64,000 nt of DNA from Symbiobacterium terraclitae (GCF_017874315.1 NZ_JAGGLG010000002.1:1-64000); one strand, 5' to 3'. Positions 52,367-61,010 are shown, numbered from the stretch's first letter. Numbers and translations: made by a program. Notes: generated from the sequence alone by a model not told the origin.

Positions 52367-53623
52367 ATGCGGATACCGGACCGGAGACGTGCTGTGTTGG
52401 CCCCGCTCGCCGCAGCCCTGCTGGCGGCGCTGCTCCTGAGCGGCTGCGGGGTGGCCGGGCTGGCGGCGCATCCGCCCCGCCCCGCCTCGGTGGATCCCGC
52501 GCTGGCGCAGGCCGCTGACCGCTTCGGCGTCAGCCTGCTGCAGGCGGTCGCCGCGGCGCGGCCGGGCGAGAACCTGTTCCTCTCGCCCCTCAGCGCCCAG
52601 GTGATCCTGGGCCTCACCGCCAACGGCGCCAGGGGCGCGACGCAGGCGGAGATGCTCGAGGCGCTGGGCTACGGCGGCATGGACCTGGCCGCGGTCAACG
52701 CCGCCAACCAGGACCTGCGGGGGCTGCTGGCCGATCCCGACCCCCGGGTGGCGATCTCCACGGCCAACGCCATCTGGTACCAGAGCGGTTTCGCCGTGGA
52801 GCCGTCCTTCCGCCGGGTGGCCGAGGGCGAGTACGGGGCTGAGGTGCAGGCGACCCGCTTTGGCACGCCGGAGGCCGCCGCCGCCATCAACCGATGGGTG
52901 TCCCGCCGTACCCGCGGGCGCATTGCCCAGCTGGTCCAGGAGACCCACGCCGATCTGCGCATGGTGCTGGTGAACGCCCTCTACTTCAAGGGCGAGTGGG
53001 AGAAGCAGTTCAATCCCGGCCGCACGGAGCCCCGGCCCTTCCACCGGCTGGACGGGACCGAGGCAGAGGTTCCGTTCATGCACCAGACGGAGACCTTCGG
53101 CTACCTGGCGGAGGAGGGGCTCGTGGGCGTGCGCCTGCCCTACGGCGGGGGCGACCTCGCACTGTACGTCTTCATGCCGGACGAATGGGAGGGCTTCGTC
53201 GAAGGGCTCACCCCCGAGCGGTATCAGGGCTGGGTTGCCGCCATGGCGGAGGAGCGGGTCCGGCTGGCCTTCCCGAAGGTTCGGCTGACCGACCGGCACG
53301 AGCTCAACGACGCGCTGATGGCGCTGGGCATGGAGCGGGCCTTCGACCCCCAGCGGGCCGACTTCAGCGGGCTGTTCGAGGCCAGCGAGCCCCTGTACAT
53401 CGACTGGGTCATTCAGAACACCTTCCTGGAGATCAACGAGGAGGGCACCGAGGCGGCCGCCGCAACCGCGGTGAGCACGAGGTCCGGCAGCGCGCCGCCC
53501 CGGGCGCTGCCCGAGGTGGTGCTGGACCGGCCCTTCCTGCTGGCGATCCGCGACGACCGCACCGGCGTCACGCTGTTCCTGGGGGCCATCGTCGACCCGG
53601 CCGGAGCAGAGCGCCGCGGTTGA
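52367..53623 (+). CDS. Lipoprotein serpin 2
   Basis: The 418-residue paralogue of the preceding serpin has a basic start, hydrophobic stretch and lipobox LLSGC (Cys27). The framework is nearly the same (NALYFKGEWEKQF, LALYVFMPDEWEGFVEGLTP). The hinge EEGTEAAAAT is also kept, so it is predicted inhibitory. The reactive loop differs: AVSTRSGSAPPRALP, with the scissile bond at or near Arg-Ser or Gly-Ser. ATG 52367 follows GGGGG; GTG 52358 is less likely. Confidence 0.93.
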   Translation: MRIPDRRRAVLAPLAAALLAALLLSGCGVAGLAAHPPRPASVDPALAQAADRFGVSLLQAVAAARPGENLFLSPLSAQVILGLTANGARGATQAEMLEALGYGGMDLAAVNAANQDLRGLLADPDPRVAISTANAIWYQSGFAVEPSFRRVAEGEYGAEVQATRFGTPEAAAAINRWVSRRTRGRIAQLVQETHADLRMVLVNALYFKGEWEKQFNPGRTEPRPFHRLDGTEAEVPFMHQTETFGYLAEEGLVGVRLPYGGGDLALYVFMPDEWEGFVEGLTPERYQGWVAAMAEERVRLAFPKVRLTDRHELNDALMALGMERAFDPQRADFSGLFEASEPLYIDWVIQNTFLEINEEGTEAAAATAVSTRSGSAPPRALPEVVLDRPFLLAIRDDRTGVTLFLGAIVDPAGAERRG

Positions 53624-53626
53624 CGG

Positions 53627-54382
53627 CTATAGCACGGTCCAGCCGCCGTCAGCCACGAGCGTGGCGCCGGTGACGAAGCTGGAAGCGTCCGAGGCCAGGA
53701 AGAGCGCCACCTCTGCGATCTCGCTCGGCGCCGCGACCCTGGGGTTCAGCTCGTTGATCTTCATCAACCGCTGGAGTCCCTCCTCGTGGGGAGGTCCGCC
53801 CAGGCTGATGCCCGTGCCGACTGCGCCCGGGCAGAGCACGTTGCAGCGGATGCCCTTGCTGCCGTAGAACTGGGCGATGGACTTCGAGAGGCCGATCAGC
53901 CCGTGCTTCGAGGCGGTGTAGGCCGCGCCGCCCCGCCCACCGGTGACGCCGGCCACGGAAGAGACGTTGACGATGACCCCGCTGCCCTGCTTCACCATCG
54001 TGCCGAGGGCGCGCCGGCAGGCATAGAACGGGCCGTCGAGGTTGATGGTCAGCACCCTGCGCCACAGTTCGGTCTCCATTTCGCCCGCCGGCATGATGCG
54101 GTCCACCACACCGGCGTTGTTGACGAGCACGTCCAGCCGGCCGTAGGTCTCCACGGCGGCGTCCACCATGCGGTTCACCTCGTCCTCACGGGCGACGTCG
54201 GCTACGATGCCCGCGGCCGTCCCGCCGGCCGCCGTGATCTGCTGCACCACCTGGGATACCTTCTCACCGGCGATGTCCGATACCACGACCCGAGCCCCCT
54301 CCGCCGCAAAGCGCAGGGCGATCTCCCGGCCAATCCCTGCACCCGCTCCCGTAATCAACGCCACCTTGCCCACCAACCGCAT
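53627..54382 (-). CDS. Short-chain dehydrogenase/reductase
   Basis: The 251-residue classical SDR has the dinucleotide motif TGAGAGIG, DVAREDEV, NNAG, catalytic Ser in NVSSVAG, and Tyr-x3-Lys in AYTASKHG. An Asp after strand 2 (VVVSDIAG) suggests NAD preference. Substrate unknown. ATG 54382 has GGGAGGC upstream. It converges with serpin 2, with only 3 bases between stops. Confidence 0.9.
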   Translation of the reverse strand: MRLVGKVALITGAGAGIGREIALRFAAEGARVVVSDIAGEKVSQVVQQITAAGGTAAGIVADVAREDEVNRMVDAAVETYGRLDVLVNNAGVVDRIMPAGEMETELWRRVLTINLDGPFYACRRALGTMVKQGSGVIVNVSSVAGVTGGRGGAAYTASKHGLIGLSKSIAQFYGSKGIRCNVLCPGAVGTGISLGGPPHEEGLQRLMKINELNPRVAAPSEIAEVALFLASDASSFVTGATLVADGGWTVL

Positions 54383-54522
54383 TCTGGCATGCCTCCCTTG
54401 AGATTGTGGTTACTCGGGCTACAAGAGCCTGGCACGAGTGGGCAGCATGCGTCGCCTGCCCGTTCGCAGGGACGTATGCACCAGCACCTGGCTAGTATCT
54501 GGAGACAGGACCTGTGGATATG

Positions 54523-54566
54523 AGAAAGCGCTCCCCTTGACCGCAGTGCGGTCGCGGGGAGCGCCG
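54523..54566 (-). terminator. Terminator of the ABC uptake operon
   Basis: GCGCTCCCC (54528-54536) pairs with GGGGAGCGC (54556-54564), and GACCGC (54539-54544) pairs with GCGGTC (54548-54553). Read on the minus strand it is followed by TTTCTCAT; on the plus strand by CGTTTT, so it may work both ways. Confidence 0.75.
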
Positions 54567-54580
54567 TTTTCCGTTCCGTG

Positions 54581-55639
54581 TCACTCGCCGACCTTCTGGG
54601 CCTCCTCCAGCACAGCCGCCGGGATGTCGAGGCCGAGGATCTCCGCGGTCTTCGTGTTGACCATCAGGGTGAGGTCCTCGTTGTACCGCACGGGCAGGTC
54701 GCCCGGGTTCCTGCCCTCCAGCACGTCGACGATGATCTCGGCCGTCAGCTTGCCGTGCAGGTAGTAGTTCAGCCCGAGGGTCGCCAGGGCGCCCTGCTCG
54801 ACGTAGCTCTCCACCGAGGAGATCGCCGGGATCTTCCGGGAGTTCGCGATCTCGATGACCGAGGCGACGCCCTGGGCGAGGGTGTTGTCGGTGATGAGGT
54901 AGAGCCCGTCAACCCGGCCCACCAGCGACTGGGCCGCCTGCTGCACCTCAGCGGCGTTGGCCACCATGGCCTCGACGACGCTTAGCCCCAGCTCGCCGGC
55001 AGCCGCCCGGATGTCGTTCATCAGGGCCACGGAGTTGGCCTCGCCGGCGTTGTAGATGACGCCGAGGTTTGCGACGTCGATCCCCAGCCGCTGGAAGAGC
55101 TCCATCTGCACCTTGACCGGCACCAGGTCAGACGCCCCGGTCACGTGGCCGCCGGGCTTCTGCAGATCGGCCACCAGGCCGGCCCCCACCGGGTCCGTGA
55201 TGGCGCTGAAGATCACGGGGATCGGGTTGCTCTTCGTCGCCTGGACCGCCGCCTGCGCGCTGGGCGTGGCGATGGCGATGATCAGGTCTTTCTTGTCGGC
55301 CACGAACTTCTCCGCGATCTGCTGCGCGATCGTGGGCTCGCCCTGGGCCGACTGGAACTCGATCTTGATCTGCTGGCCGTCCACGTACCCGGCCTCAGCC
55401 AGCCCGTCGATGATGCCCTGCCGGGTTGCGTCCAGCGCCGGGTGCTCCACGATCTGGGTGAGGCCGATCTGGATCGGCCCCGCCGTGTTCTGCTGGCCCG
55501 AACCGGTCTGCTGGCTGCCCTGGGTGCTGTTCGAAGCCGACCCGGAGCTGCTGCCGGAACCCTGGGGCTGCGATGAGCCCCCGCCACACCCGGCCAGCAC
55601 GAGCATGGCGGTGAGAAGCACTGCAAGCACTCGACGCAC
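54581..55639 (-). CDS. ABC transporter substrate-binding lipoprotein (TrpX-like)
   Basis: The 352-residue protein has a lipoprotein signal (LVLAGC, Cys18) and a Ser/Gln/Gly-rich linker (residues 19-53). The periplasmic-binding fold of the ABC_sub_bind family follows: IGLTQIVEHPALDATRQGIIDGL, IATPSAQAAVQATK, PVIFSAITDPVGAGLV. TrpX members bind tryptophan or related aromatics; specificity is not provable here. It is last in the permease-ATPase-binding protein operon. Confidence 0.88.
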   Translation of the reverse strand: MRRVLAVLLTAMLVLAGCGGGSSQPQGSGSSSGSASNSTQGSQQTGSGQQNTAGPIQIGLTQIVEHPALDATRQGIIDGLAEAGYVDGQQIKIEFQSAQGEPTIAQQIAEKFVADKKDLIIAIATPSAQAAVQATKSNPIPVIFSAITDPVGAGLVADLQKPGGHVTGASDLVPVKVQMELFQRLGIDVANLGVIYNAGEANSVALMNDIRAAAGELGLSVVEAMVANAAEVQQAAQSLVGRVDGLYLITDNTLAQGVASVIEIANSRKIPAISSVESYVEQGALATLGLNYYLHGKLTAEIIVDVLEGRNPGDLPVRYNEDLTLMVNTKTAEILGLDIPAAVLEEAQKVGE

Positions 55640-55707
55640 GGCGGATCGCCCTCCTCTGTCGCTCTGAAACTCTCTCTATATGGGAACCCCCGCGAAGGGA
55701 GAACCGC

Positions 55708-56511
55708 CTAGTCGGCCAGCACGGCCCGGTCGTAGTTGAACCCCTCGCCCCGCACCCGCTCGAAGGCGCTGCGCAGGCCGTCGATGGTGAGGCTCTGCTT
55801 CTCGGCGCCGCCGACGGTGAACAGGATGCGCCCCTCGTGCATCATGATCAGCCGGTCACCCAGCCGGATGGCCTGCTCCAGGTTGTGGGTGATCATCAGG
55901 GTCGTCAGCCGGTGCTGCCGTACCCAGCGGTTGGTCAGGTCGGCGATGAGCGATGCGGCGCGCGGGTCCAGGGCGGCGGTGTGCTCGTCCAGAAGCAGGA
56001 TGTCCGGGCGCTGCAGGGTGGCCATCAGGAGGCTCAGGGCCTGCCGCTGGCCACCCGAGAGCAGGCCGACCCGGTCGTCCAGCCGCTTCTCCAGGCCGAG
56101 CCCCAGGTGGGCCAGCTCCTCCGCGAACTGCCGGCGCCTCCCCGCGTTCAGCGCCCACCGGAGCCCCCGGCTGCGCCCCCGGGCGAGGGCCAGGGCGAGG
56201 TTCTCCGCCACGGTCAGGCTCGGGGCGGTGCCCGCCAGGGGGTTCTGCAGCACCCGGCCGATGCGCCGGGCCCGCTCCACCTCCGACTGCCGGGTGACGT
56301 CGACGCCCTCCAGCAGGATCCTCCCCCGGTCGGGCGTGATGACCCCGGCGATGGAGTTGAGCAGGGTCGACTTGCCGGCGCCGTTGGACCCGACCACCGT
56401 GACGAACTCGCCGGGCGCCAGGTGCAGGTCGATGCCCCGCAGCGCCTTCACCTCGTTGACCGTCCCGGGGAAGAACGTCTTCTGCAGCCCCTCGATGGAG
56501 AGTCCGGTCAC
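55708..56511 (-). CDS. ABC transporter ATP-binding protein
   Basis: The 267-residue ATPase has Walker A GSNGAGKST, Q-loop RVLQNPLAGTAPSLTVAENLAL, signature LSGGQRQAL and Walker B ILLLDEHTAALD. The His in DEHTAALD replaces the more common Pro and is usual in this TrpZ-like group. GTG 56511 overlaps the permease stop by 4 bases. Confidence 0.92.
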   Translation of the reverse strand: MTGLSIEGLQKTFFPGTVNEVKALRGIDLHLAPGEFVTVVGSNGAGKSTLLNSIAGVITPDRGRILLEGVDVTRQSEVERARRIGRVLQNPLAGTAPSLTVAENLALALARGRSRGLRWALNAGRRRQFAEELAHLGLGLEKRLDDRVGLLSGGQRQALSLLMATLQRPDILLLDEHTAALDPRAASLIADLTNRWVRQHRLTTLMITHNLEQAIRLGDRLIMMHEGRILFTVGGAEKQSLTIDGLRSAFERVRGEGFNYDRAVLAD

Positions 56512-57383
56512 CGGGCCTCCCCCCCTTCCGCAAGGCGCACCGTCTTCTTGATCTGCGGCACGGAGAGTGCGAGGACCACCAGCGCAGCCGTGACCAGCTT
56601 CAGGTCGCTGGCCTGGAAGCCGGCCCTGAGCGCCAGGGCGAAGAGCGCACGGTATATGATGGAGCCCAGCAGGGCCGAGACGGTGGCCCGCGCCACGGTG
56701 GGGGTGCCGAAGAGCGTCTCGCCGATGATCAGGGCCGCCAGCGCCGCCACGATGGTGCCGATGCCCATCTGGGCGTCCGCAAACCCGCTGTACTGCGCCA
56801 CCAGGGCGCCGCCCAGCCCCACGATGCCGTTGGAGAGCGTGAAGGCCAGCAGCCGCATCGAGTCGCTGCTCACGCCCAGCATGCGCACCATGGCGTCGTT
56901 GTCGCCCGTGGCCCGCAGGGCCAGGCCCAGCTCGGTGCGGAAGAACAGGTTGAGGACCAGTACCAGCAGCCCCGCGATGACGGCGAAGAGGGCCAGCTGG
57001 GCCCAATCGTCGTCCGGCACCAGCGTCCTGAGGTTGAAGAGGGCGATGTTGGAGCGCCCCATGATGCGCAGGTTGATCGAATAGAGGCCTGTCATGGTGA
57101 TGATGCTGGCCAGGAGCGGCTGCACCTTCAGCCTGGTGTGGATGAGCCCGGTGATGGCGCCGCCGGCGGCGCCGGTCAGGAACCCGGCCAGGGTGGCGGG
57201 AAGCGGGTGGACCCCGAGCGTGAGCAGGCGTGCGGCGGTGGCCGCGCCGGTGGTCAGGGTTCCGTCAACCGTCAGGTCGGGCACGTTGACCACCCTGAAC
57301 GTCATCCAGACGCCCAGGGCGACCAGCCCCCAGACCAGACCCTGTTGACAGACGGGCAGCAGGAAGTACAGGACGAAATCCAT
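56508..57383 (-). CDS. ABC transporter permease (BPD_transp_2 family)
   Basis: The 291-residue permease has eight or so membrane segments. FRVVNVPDLTVDGTLTTGAA, then NLFFRTELGLALRATGDNDAMVRMLG, is typical of TrpY-type permeases related to branched-chain amino acid systems. ATG 57383 has GGAGGC upstream. It is the first gene of the operon, about 155 bases after its promoter. Confidence 0.9.
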   Translation of the reverse strand: MDFVLYFLLPVCQQGLVWGLVALGVWMTFRVVNVPDLTVDGTLTTGAATAARLLTLGVHPLPATLAGFLTGAAGGAITGLIHTRLKVQPLLASIITMTGLYSINLRIMGRSNIALFNLRTLVPDDDWAQLALFAVIAGLLVLVLNLFFRTELGLALRATGDNDAMVRMLGVSSDSMRLLAFTLSNGIVGLGGALVAQYSGFADAQMGIGTIVAALAALIIGETLFGTPTVARATVSALLGSIIYRALFALALRAGFQASDLKLVTAALVVLALSVPQIKKTVRLAEGGEAR

Positions 57384-57420
57384 GAAGACGCCTCCATTTC
57401 GGAAACGGTCTGGCGATGGC

Positions 57421-57456
57421 GAAAACGAGAAGGGCGCCCGAGGGTGCGGGCGGCCC
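57421..57456 (-). terminator. Leader terminator (attenuator) upstream of the ABC permease
   Basis: On the minus strand GGGC-CGCCCG (57456 downward) pairs with CGGGCG-CCC around a CACCCT loop and is followed by TTCTCGTTTTC. It lies between the promoter and the first gene, so it must be bypassed for expression. Confidence 0.6.
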
Positions 57457-57535
57457 AGAGCTGGTGTTCCGGCGCGGTGGCGATGCTCCCCGTGACGTGC
57501 CCGGGAGGGATGACGCTGTAAGATTCACAGACTTG
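57457..57535 (-). promoter_or_regulatory. Putative regulatory leader of the ABC operon
   Basis: About 80 transcribed bases precede the leader terminator, with G/C-rich pairing potential (for example TCCCGGGCACGTCACGGGGA). An ACCGCG word recalls the T-box, but the GGGTGG half is missing. No riboswitch family recognised. Confidence 0.4.
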
Positions 57536-57541
57536 GGCACT

Positions 57542-57571
57542 ATGATACTTTACCAAGGTGAAGCGTGTCAA
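57542..57571 (-). promoter_or_regulatory. Promoter of the ABC uptake operon
   Basis: Minus-strand TTGACA (57571-57566) and TATCAT (57547-57542) are 18 bases apart. Confidence 0.7.
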
Positions 57572-57599
57572 TAGGAAAAGGACGAATCATGCCGCAGAA

Positions 57600-57630
57600 A
57601 CAACAGGATGGGGGCAGACTGGCTGCCCCC
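57600..57630 (-). terminator. Terminator after the DUF4912-like gene
   Basis: GGGGGCAG (57610-57617) pairs with CTGCCCCC (57623-57630). On the minus strand it is followed by ATCCTGTTGTTTC. Confidence 0.6.
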
Positions 57631-57685
57631 ACAGTATAGCAGCCCGGGTGGGCGAAACCTGTCGAAACCTGGCGGCGCCGCTGCA

Positions 57686-58276
57686 TCAGGCCTCGACCGG
57701 CGCCGAGAGGGCGATGAGGTAGCGGTCGCCCTCGGGCGAGCGCCGCTCCAGTGCGACCACGTAGCGGCGTCCCGGCTGGAGGCCGCGCACCACGGTGCCG
57801 TCGCCGGGAAAGGAGAGGTCTGCTGCGTGCACCTGACCGCCCACGGTGTCGAACACCCGCAGGCAGGGCTGCGTGGCCCGGAACCGCCTCTCCCCCAGCA
57901 TGGTCCGCAGCCGCTCCTCGCCCCTGCCGCACAGTTCCCAGCGCACACGCAGGACCCCCGGGCCGTCGTCGGCGGCCTCGACGACGTCCGGCTGCTCCGG
58001 TTCCGGCGCCTGTTCCCAGTCGTCCGCCGCGTCCGCCTCGAAGGCCTGGTCGAGGGTGCCCGGATCAGGCGGCGGCGCGGCCGGAGGCTCGAGGGCCGGC
58101 TCGGCGGCCGGACCGGGCGCCACCTCCTCGGCCAGCTCCATGTCCGGGCCGCCGGCCAGCATCGGGCCCTGCGGGCGCCGGCCTGACGCGTGCCGGCGCC
58201 GGGCCCGGGCCTCCGCCGCCATGAACAGCAGGCCGGTGGCAATCAGGGCCAGCGCCAGCAAGAGCGGGAATCCCAT
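57686..58276 (-). CDS. Membrane-anchored protein with a DUF4912-like C-terminal domain
   Basis: The 196-residue product has one N-terminal membrane helix (residues 2-20) and an Arg-rich stop. An acidic, Pro/Ala-rich linker (about 45-105) leads to a C-terminal beta domain: LRVRWELCGRGEERLRTML, CLRVFDTVGG, then LQPGRRYVVALERRSPEGD. The order resembles DUF4912, a fibronectin-like domain; assignment is tentative. ATG 58276 follows GGGGAGG by 8 bases. Confidence 0.6.
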   Translation of the reverse strand: MGFPLLLALALIATGLLFMAAEARARRRHASGRRPQGPMLAGGPDMELAEEVAPGPAAEPALEPPAAPPPDPGTLDQAFEADAADDWEQAPEPEQPDVVEAADDGPGVLRVRWELCGRGEERLRTMLGERRFRATQPCLRVFDTVGGQVHAADLSFPGDGTVVRGLQPGRRYVVALERRSPEGDRYLIALSAPVEA

Positions 58277-58374
58277 GTCGTCGTCCTCCCCGGTCACATG
58301 CGTCCTAAGCGTGATTCTCTGACCGGAGAGGAGAGTTTATACACGCGCGCCTCCGCGCCTGCGCCCGCCCCCGT

Positions 58375-59790
58375 CTAGAAGCGGAAGTAGATGAAGGCGG
58401 CCTGCCTCGGCGCGGAGACGATGGCGATCAGCACCACCACCGCGGTGTAGGCCAGGGCCCGCACCGGGCTGGGCACCATTCGGGTCCAGAGGTCGTAGAT
58501 CTCGGCCTGCCGGTGCCGGAACCAGAACTCGGCCACGTGAAGCAGCGCCAGGAAGACGATCAGGCCGAGGTAGAGGGCATTGATCCGGGTGAAGTGCAGG
58601 TCGGCCAGCGTCAGCATCTGGCGCACCATGTGCAGGGCGATCCGCGCCCCCTCGGCCCGGAAGAACACCCAGCCCACCGTCGTCGCCTGGAACATCAGGA
58701 AGACCGAGGCCCAGCGCACTGCCCGGTCGGGCAGGGGCCAGCGGAATCGGGTGAGGACGAAGCGCCGCCAGAGGCGATGGCCAACCGACAGCAGGCCGTG
58801 GTAGAGGCCCCAGAGCACGAAGGTCCAGGCGGCGCCGTGCCACAGTCCGGAGAGGCCCATGGCGGTCAGCAGGGCGGCTGCGGCCCGCCACTCCCCGCGG
58901 CGGGAGCCCCCGAGGGGGATATAGATGTAGTCCCGGATCCAGCGGGAGAGGGTGATGTGCCACCGGCGCCAGAACTCCGGCGGGTTCCCGGCCAGGTAGG
59001 GGGTGTCGAAGTTGGGCGTGAGGGTCAGGCCGAAGAGGTGGCCCACCCCCAGCGCCATGTCGCTGTAGGCGGAGAAGTCGAAGTAGATCTGGAAGGCGAA
59101 AAGGTAGGCGGCGATCCACGACTCGAGCGCACCCAGGTAGCTCGCCTGTGCGAAGAGGGAGTCGGCCAGCGGCGCCACCTGGTCGGCCAGGAGCACCTTC
59201 TTCAGGAGGCCGATGGTGAAGAGGAAGGCGCCCAGCTTGAACTCGCGGGGCTGAAACCGGATCCGGTCCTGGTTTTCCACCTGGGGCAGGAAGTCCTCCG
59301 CCCGCATGATCGGCCCGGCGATCAGCTGGCCGAAGAAGGCGATGAAGACCCAGAACTCCACGAGGCTGCGGGCCGGCGGCACCTGCCCCCGGTAGACGTC
59401 CACGAGGTAGGCGAGCAGCTGGAAGGTGTAGAAGCTGATGCCCACCGGGAGCACCAGCTGGAACAGGCGGGGATCGAGGCCCAGGTGCAGGAGCCGTTCC
59501 AGGTTGCTGACGGCGAAGGCGGTGTACTTGAAGATGCCCAGGTTGAGCAGGTTGGCCACGACGCCGGCCACCAGCAGGAGCCGGGGGCGAACGCCCCGGG
59601 CGATCGCGCGGGAGAGCCAGTAGGTGAGGGCCGACATCGCGAGGAACAGCAGGAGGTACTGCCATCCCGAGGCGGCGTAGAAGACGATGTTGGCCACCGC
59701 CAGCACGGGGATGCGCGTCCGGGGAAACAGCCAGTACAGCAGCAGTGCGGCCAGCATGGTCAGGACAAACTCAGGACTGTGAAACAGCAA
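58375..59790 (-). CDS. MBOAT-family O-acyltransferase (AlgI/DltB/PatA type)
   Basis: The 471-residue polytopic protein has the MBOAT signatures SRWIRDYIYIPLGGSRRG and GLSGLWHGAAWTFVLWGLYHG, where the His in LWHGA is catalytic. YFDFSAYSDMALGVGHLFG is also typical. It moves acyl groups across the membrane to acetylate extracellular polymers. The start TTG 59790 follows GAGGAGGTG by about 9 bases and lies inside the end of the SGNH gene, so the two are coupled (20-base overlap). Confidence 0.92.
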   Translation of the reverse strand: MLFHSPEFVLTMLAALLLYWLFPRTRIPVLAVANIVFYAASGWQYLLLFLAMSALTYWLSRAIARGVRPRLLLVAGVVANLLNLGIFKYTAFAVSNLERLLHLGLDPRLFQLVLPVGISFYTFQLLAYLVDVYRGQVPPARSLVEFWVFIAFFGQLIAGPIMRAEDFLPQVENQDRIRFQPREFKLGAFLFTIGLLKKVLLADQVAPLADSLFAQASYLGALESWIAAYLFAFQIYFDFSAYSDMALGVGHLFGLTLTPNFDTPYLAGNPPEFWRRWHITLSRWIRDYIYIPLGGSRRGEWRAAAALLTAMGLSGLWHGAAWTFVLWGLYHGLLSVGHRLWRRFVLTRFRWPLPDRAVRWASVFLMFQATTVGWVFFRAEGARIALHMVRQMLTLADLHFTRINALYLGLIVFLALLHVAEFWFRHRQAEIYDLWTRMVPSPVRALAYTAVVVLIAIVSAPRQAAFIYFRF

Positions 59791-60844
59791 GCGCGCCCAC
59801 CTCCTCGAGGGTCTGCAGGATCATGCCAGCCAGGACCTTGTACCCCTCCGGCGTGAGGTGCACCTGGTCCGTGAAGAGCCCGTCGGGCAGGGCGCTCTCC
59901 CAGTTGCGGTAGACGGCGGGCTTCCCCTCGAACCAGGCGTCCACGGCCCGCAGGTTGGCCTGGTAGCCCGGGTGTGCGGTGTTCTCCGCCATCAGGACCT
60001 GGTTGGTGGGGCTCAGGAAGATGAGCGGGGGATGGTCGGCCGTCTTCGCCAGGATCCGCTGCAGGAAATCGACCTGCGGGTTGGCGGCCGTCATGTCGAA
60101 GGGCTCCGGGCTGAAGCTGCGCTGGTACATGTACTGCTTCATCAGCTCCGGCAGGCCGGGCTTGTCCGTCCACGGGCGGGTATCGTAGACCTCCTTCACG
60201 GAGCCCGCCACCCGGAAGAGCCGCTCCTTCAACACGGGCTGGTAGGCCAGCAGCGGGACGAGCCGGCGCAGACCGGCGTTCAGGCGCTCCACGGGCGTGC
60301 GGCTGACCGTGGCCTGCGGGTTCTCGATGATGCTGGTGCGGTAGCGGCTCCACGCCTCGGGATCCACCCGCTGCAGGTCGTCGCCCAGCCAGTAGACGAT
60401 CGGGGCGCCGCCCTCCCGGTTGACGAAGCCGGCGTAGACGAGGTTGATCACCAGCCGGTCCGTGGCGATGCCCCGCCGGCGGAGCTTGTCCAGGACGATG
60501 TAAACGTCGCCGACCTGCATCGCGGGCTGGGCCAGGTTGAAGACCCGCAGGGGCCGGCCCTCGGCCTGGGCGAGCTGCTCCATGTAGTAGCCGATGGACT
60601 GCTCCGGGCCGCCGGGGCCGCTGTACATCACGGAGTCGCCCAGCAGGATCACGTAGTCCGTGAGCCCCTCGCGCCGGATCTCCCCCTCGATCTGGTCAAG
60701 CGCCAGGTCGAGCGTGTGCGGCCCCTCCTTGAACGCCTCGTACGGAATCCGGTAGTGGTACGTCCATGAGTCGGGCACGAGCAGGCCCAGTGCGAACTGA
60801 AGGACGAGCAGATAGACAATAGCGTACTTCCAGGTTGACGACAC
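59771..60844 (-). CDS. SGNH-hydrolase-like protein, partner of the MBOAT acyltransferase
   Basis: The 357-residue protein has an N-terminal signal anchor (residues 6-24), block I VILLGDSVMYSGPGG (nucleophile Ser) and block V TDQVHLTPEGYK (Asp, His). This is the AlgJ/AlgX/PatB type of arrangement in which MBOAT supplies acetyl groups and the exported SGNH enzyme places them on a glycan. GTG 60844 has GGGAG upstream. No glycan synthesis genes are in the window, so the target is unknown. Confidence 0.82.
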   Translation of the reverse strand: MSSTWKYAIVYLLVLQFALGLLVPDSWTYHYRIPYEAFKEGPHTLDLALDQIEGEIRREGLTDYVILLGDSVMYSGPGGPEQSIGYYMEQLAQAEGRPLRVFNLAQPAMQVGDVYIVLDKLRRRGIATDRLVINLVYAGFVNREGGAPIVYWLGDDLQRVDPEAWSRYRTSIIENPQATVSRTPVERLNAGLRRLVPLLAYQPVLKERLFRVAGSVKEVYDTRPWTDKPGLPELMKQYMYQRSFSPEPFDMTAANPQVDFLQRILAKTADHPPLIFLSPTNQVLMAENTAHPGYQANLRAVDAWFEGKPAVYRNWESALPDGLFTDQVHLTPEGYKVLAGMILQTLEEVGALAVSQS

Positions 60845-61010
60845 CGAGACTACTCCCTTCGTGGGCGGCTACCACGATTCGGCCGGGGGTCGTGGCACAT
60901 ATCGGACGAACTGCCGGCGGGTTGGGTTCCGGTTCCACCGCCTGGCGGAGAGGCTGTGCAGCGCCGGGCGATACAGGCTATACTTGTGAACAGTAAGGAG
61001 GCGATTACCG
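60845..61010. other. Divergent intergenic region
   Basis: TATACT at 60979-60984 is a good -10 for the plus-strand gene, with only a weak -35 (GTGCAG). No clear promoter found for the minus-strand SGNH/MBOAT pair. Confidence 0.35.

Noticed and set aside
57457-57535. T-box riboswitch in the ABC operon leader
   Set aside because: Only an ACCGCG word fits; the GGGTGG half and a specifier loop could not be found, so the class is left open.
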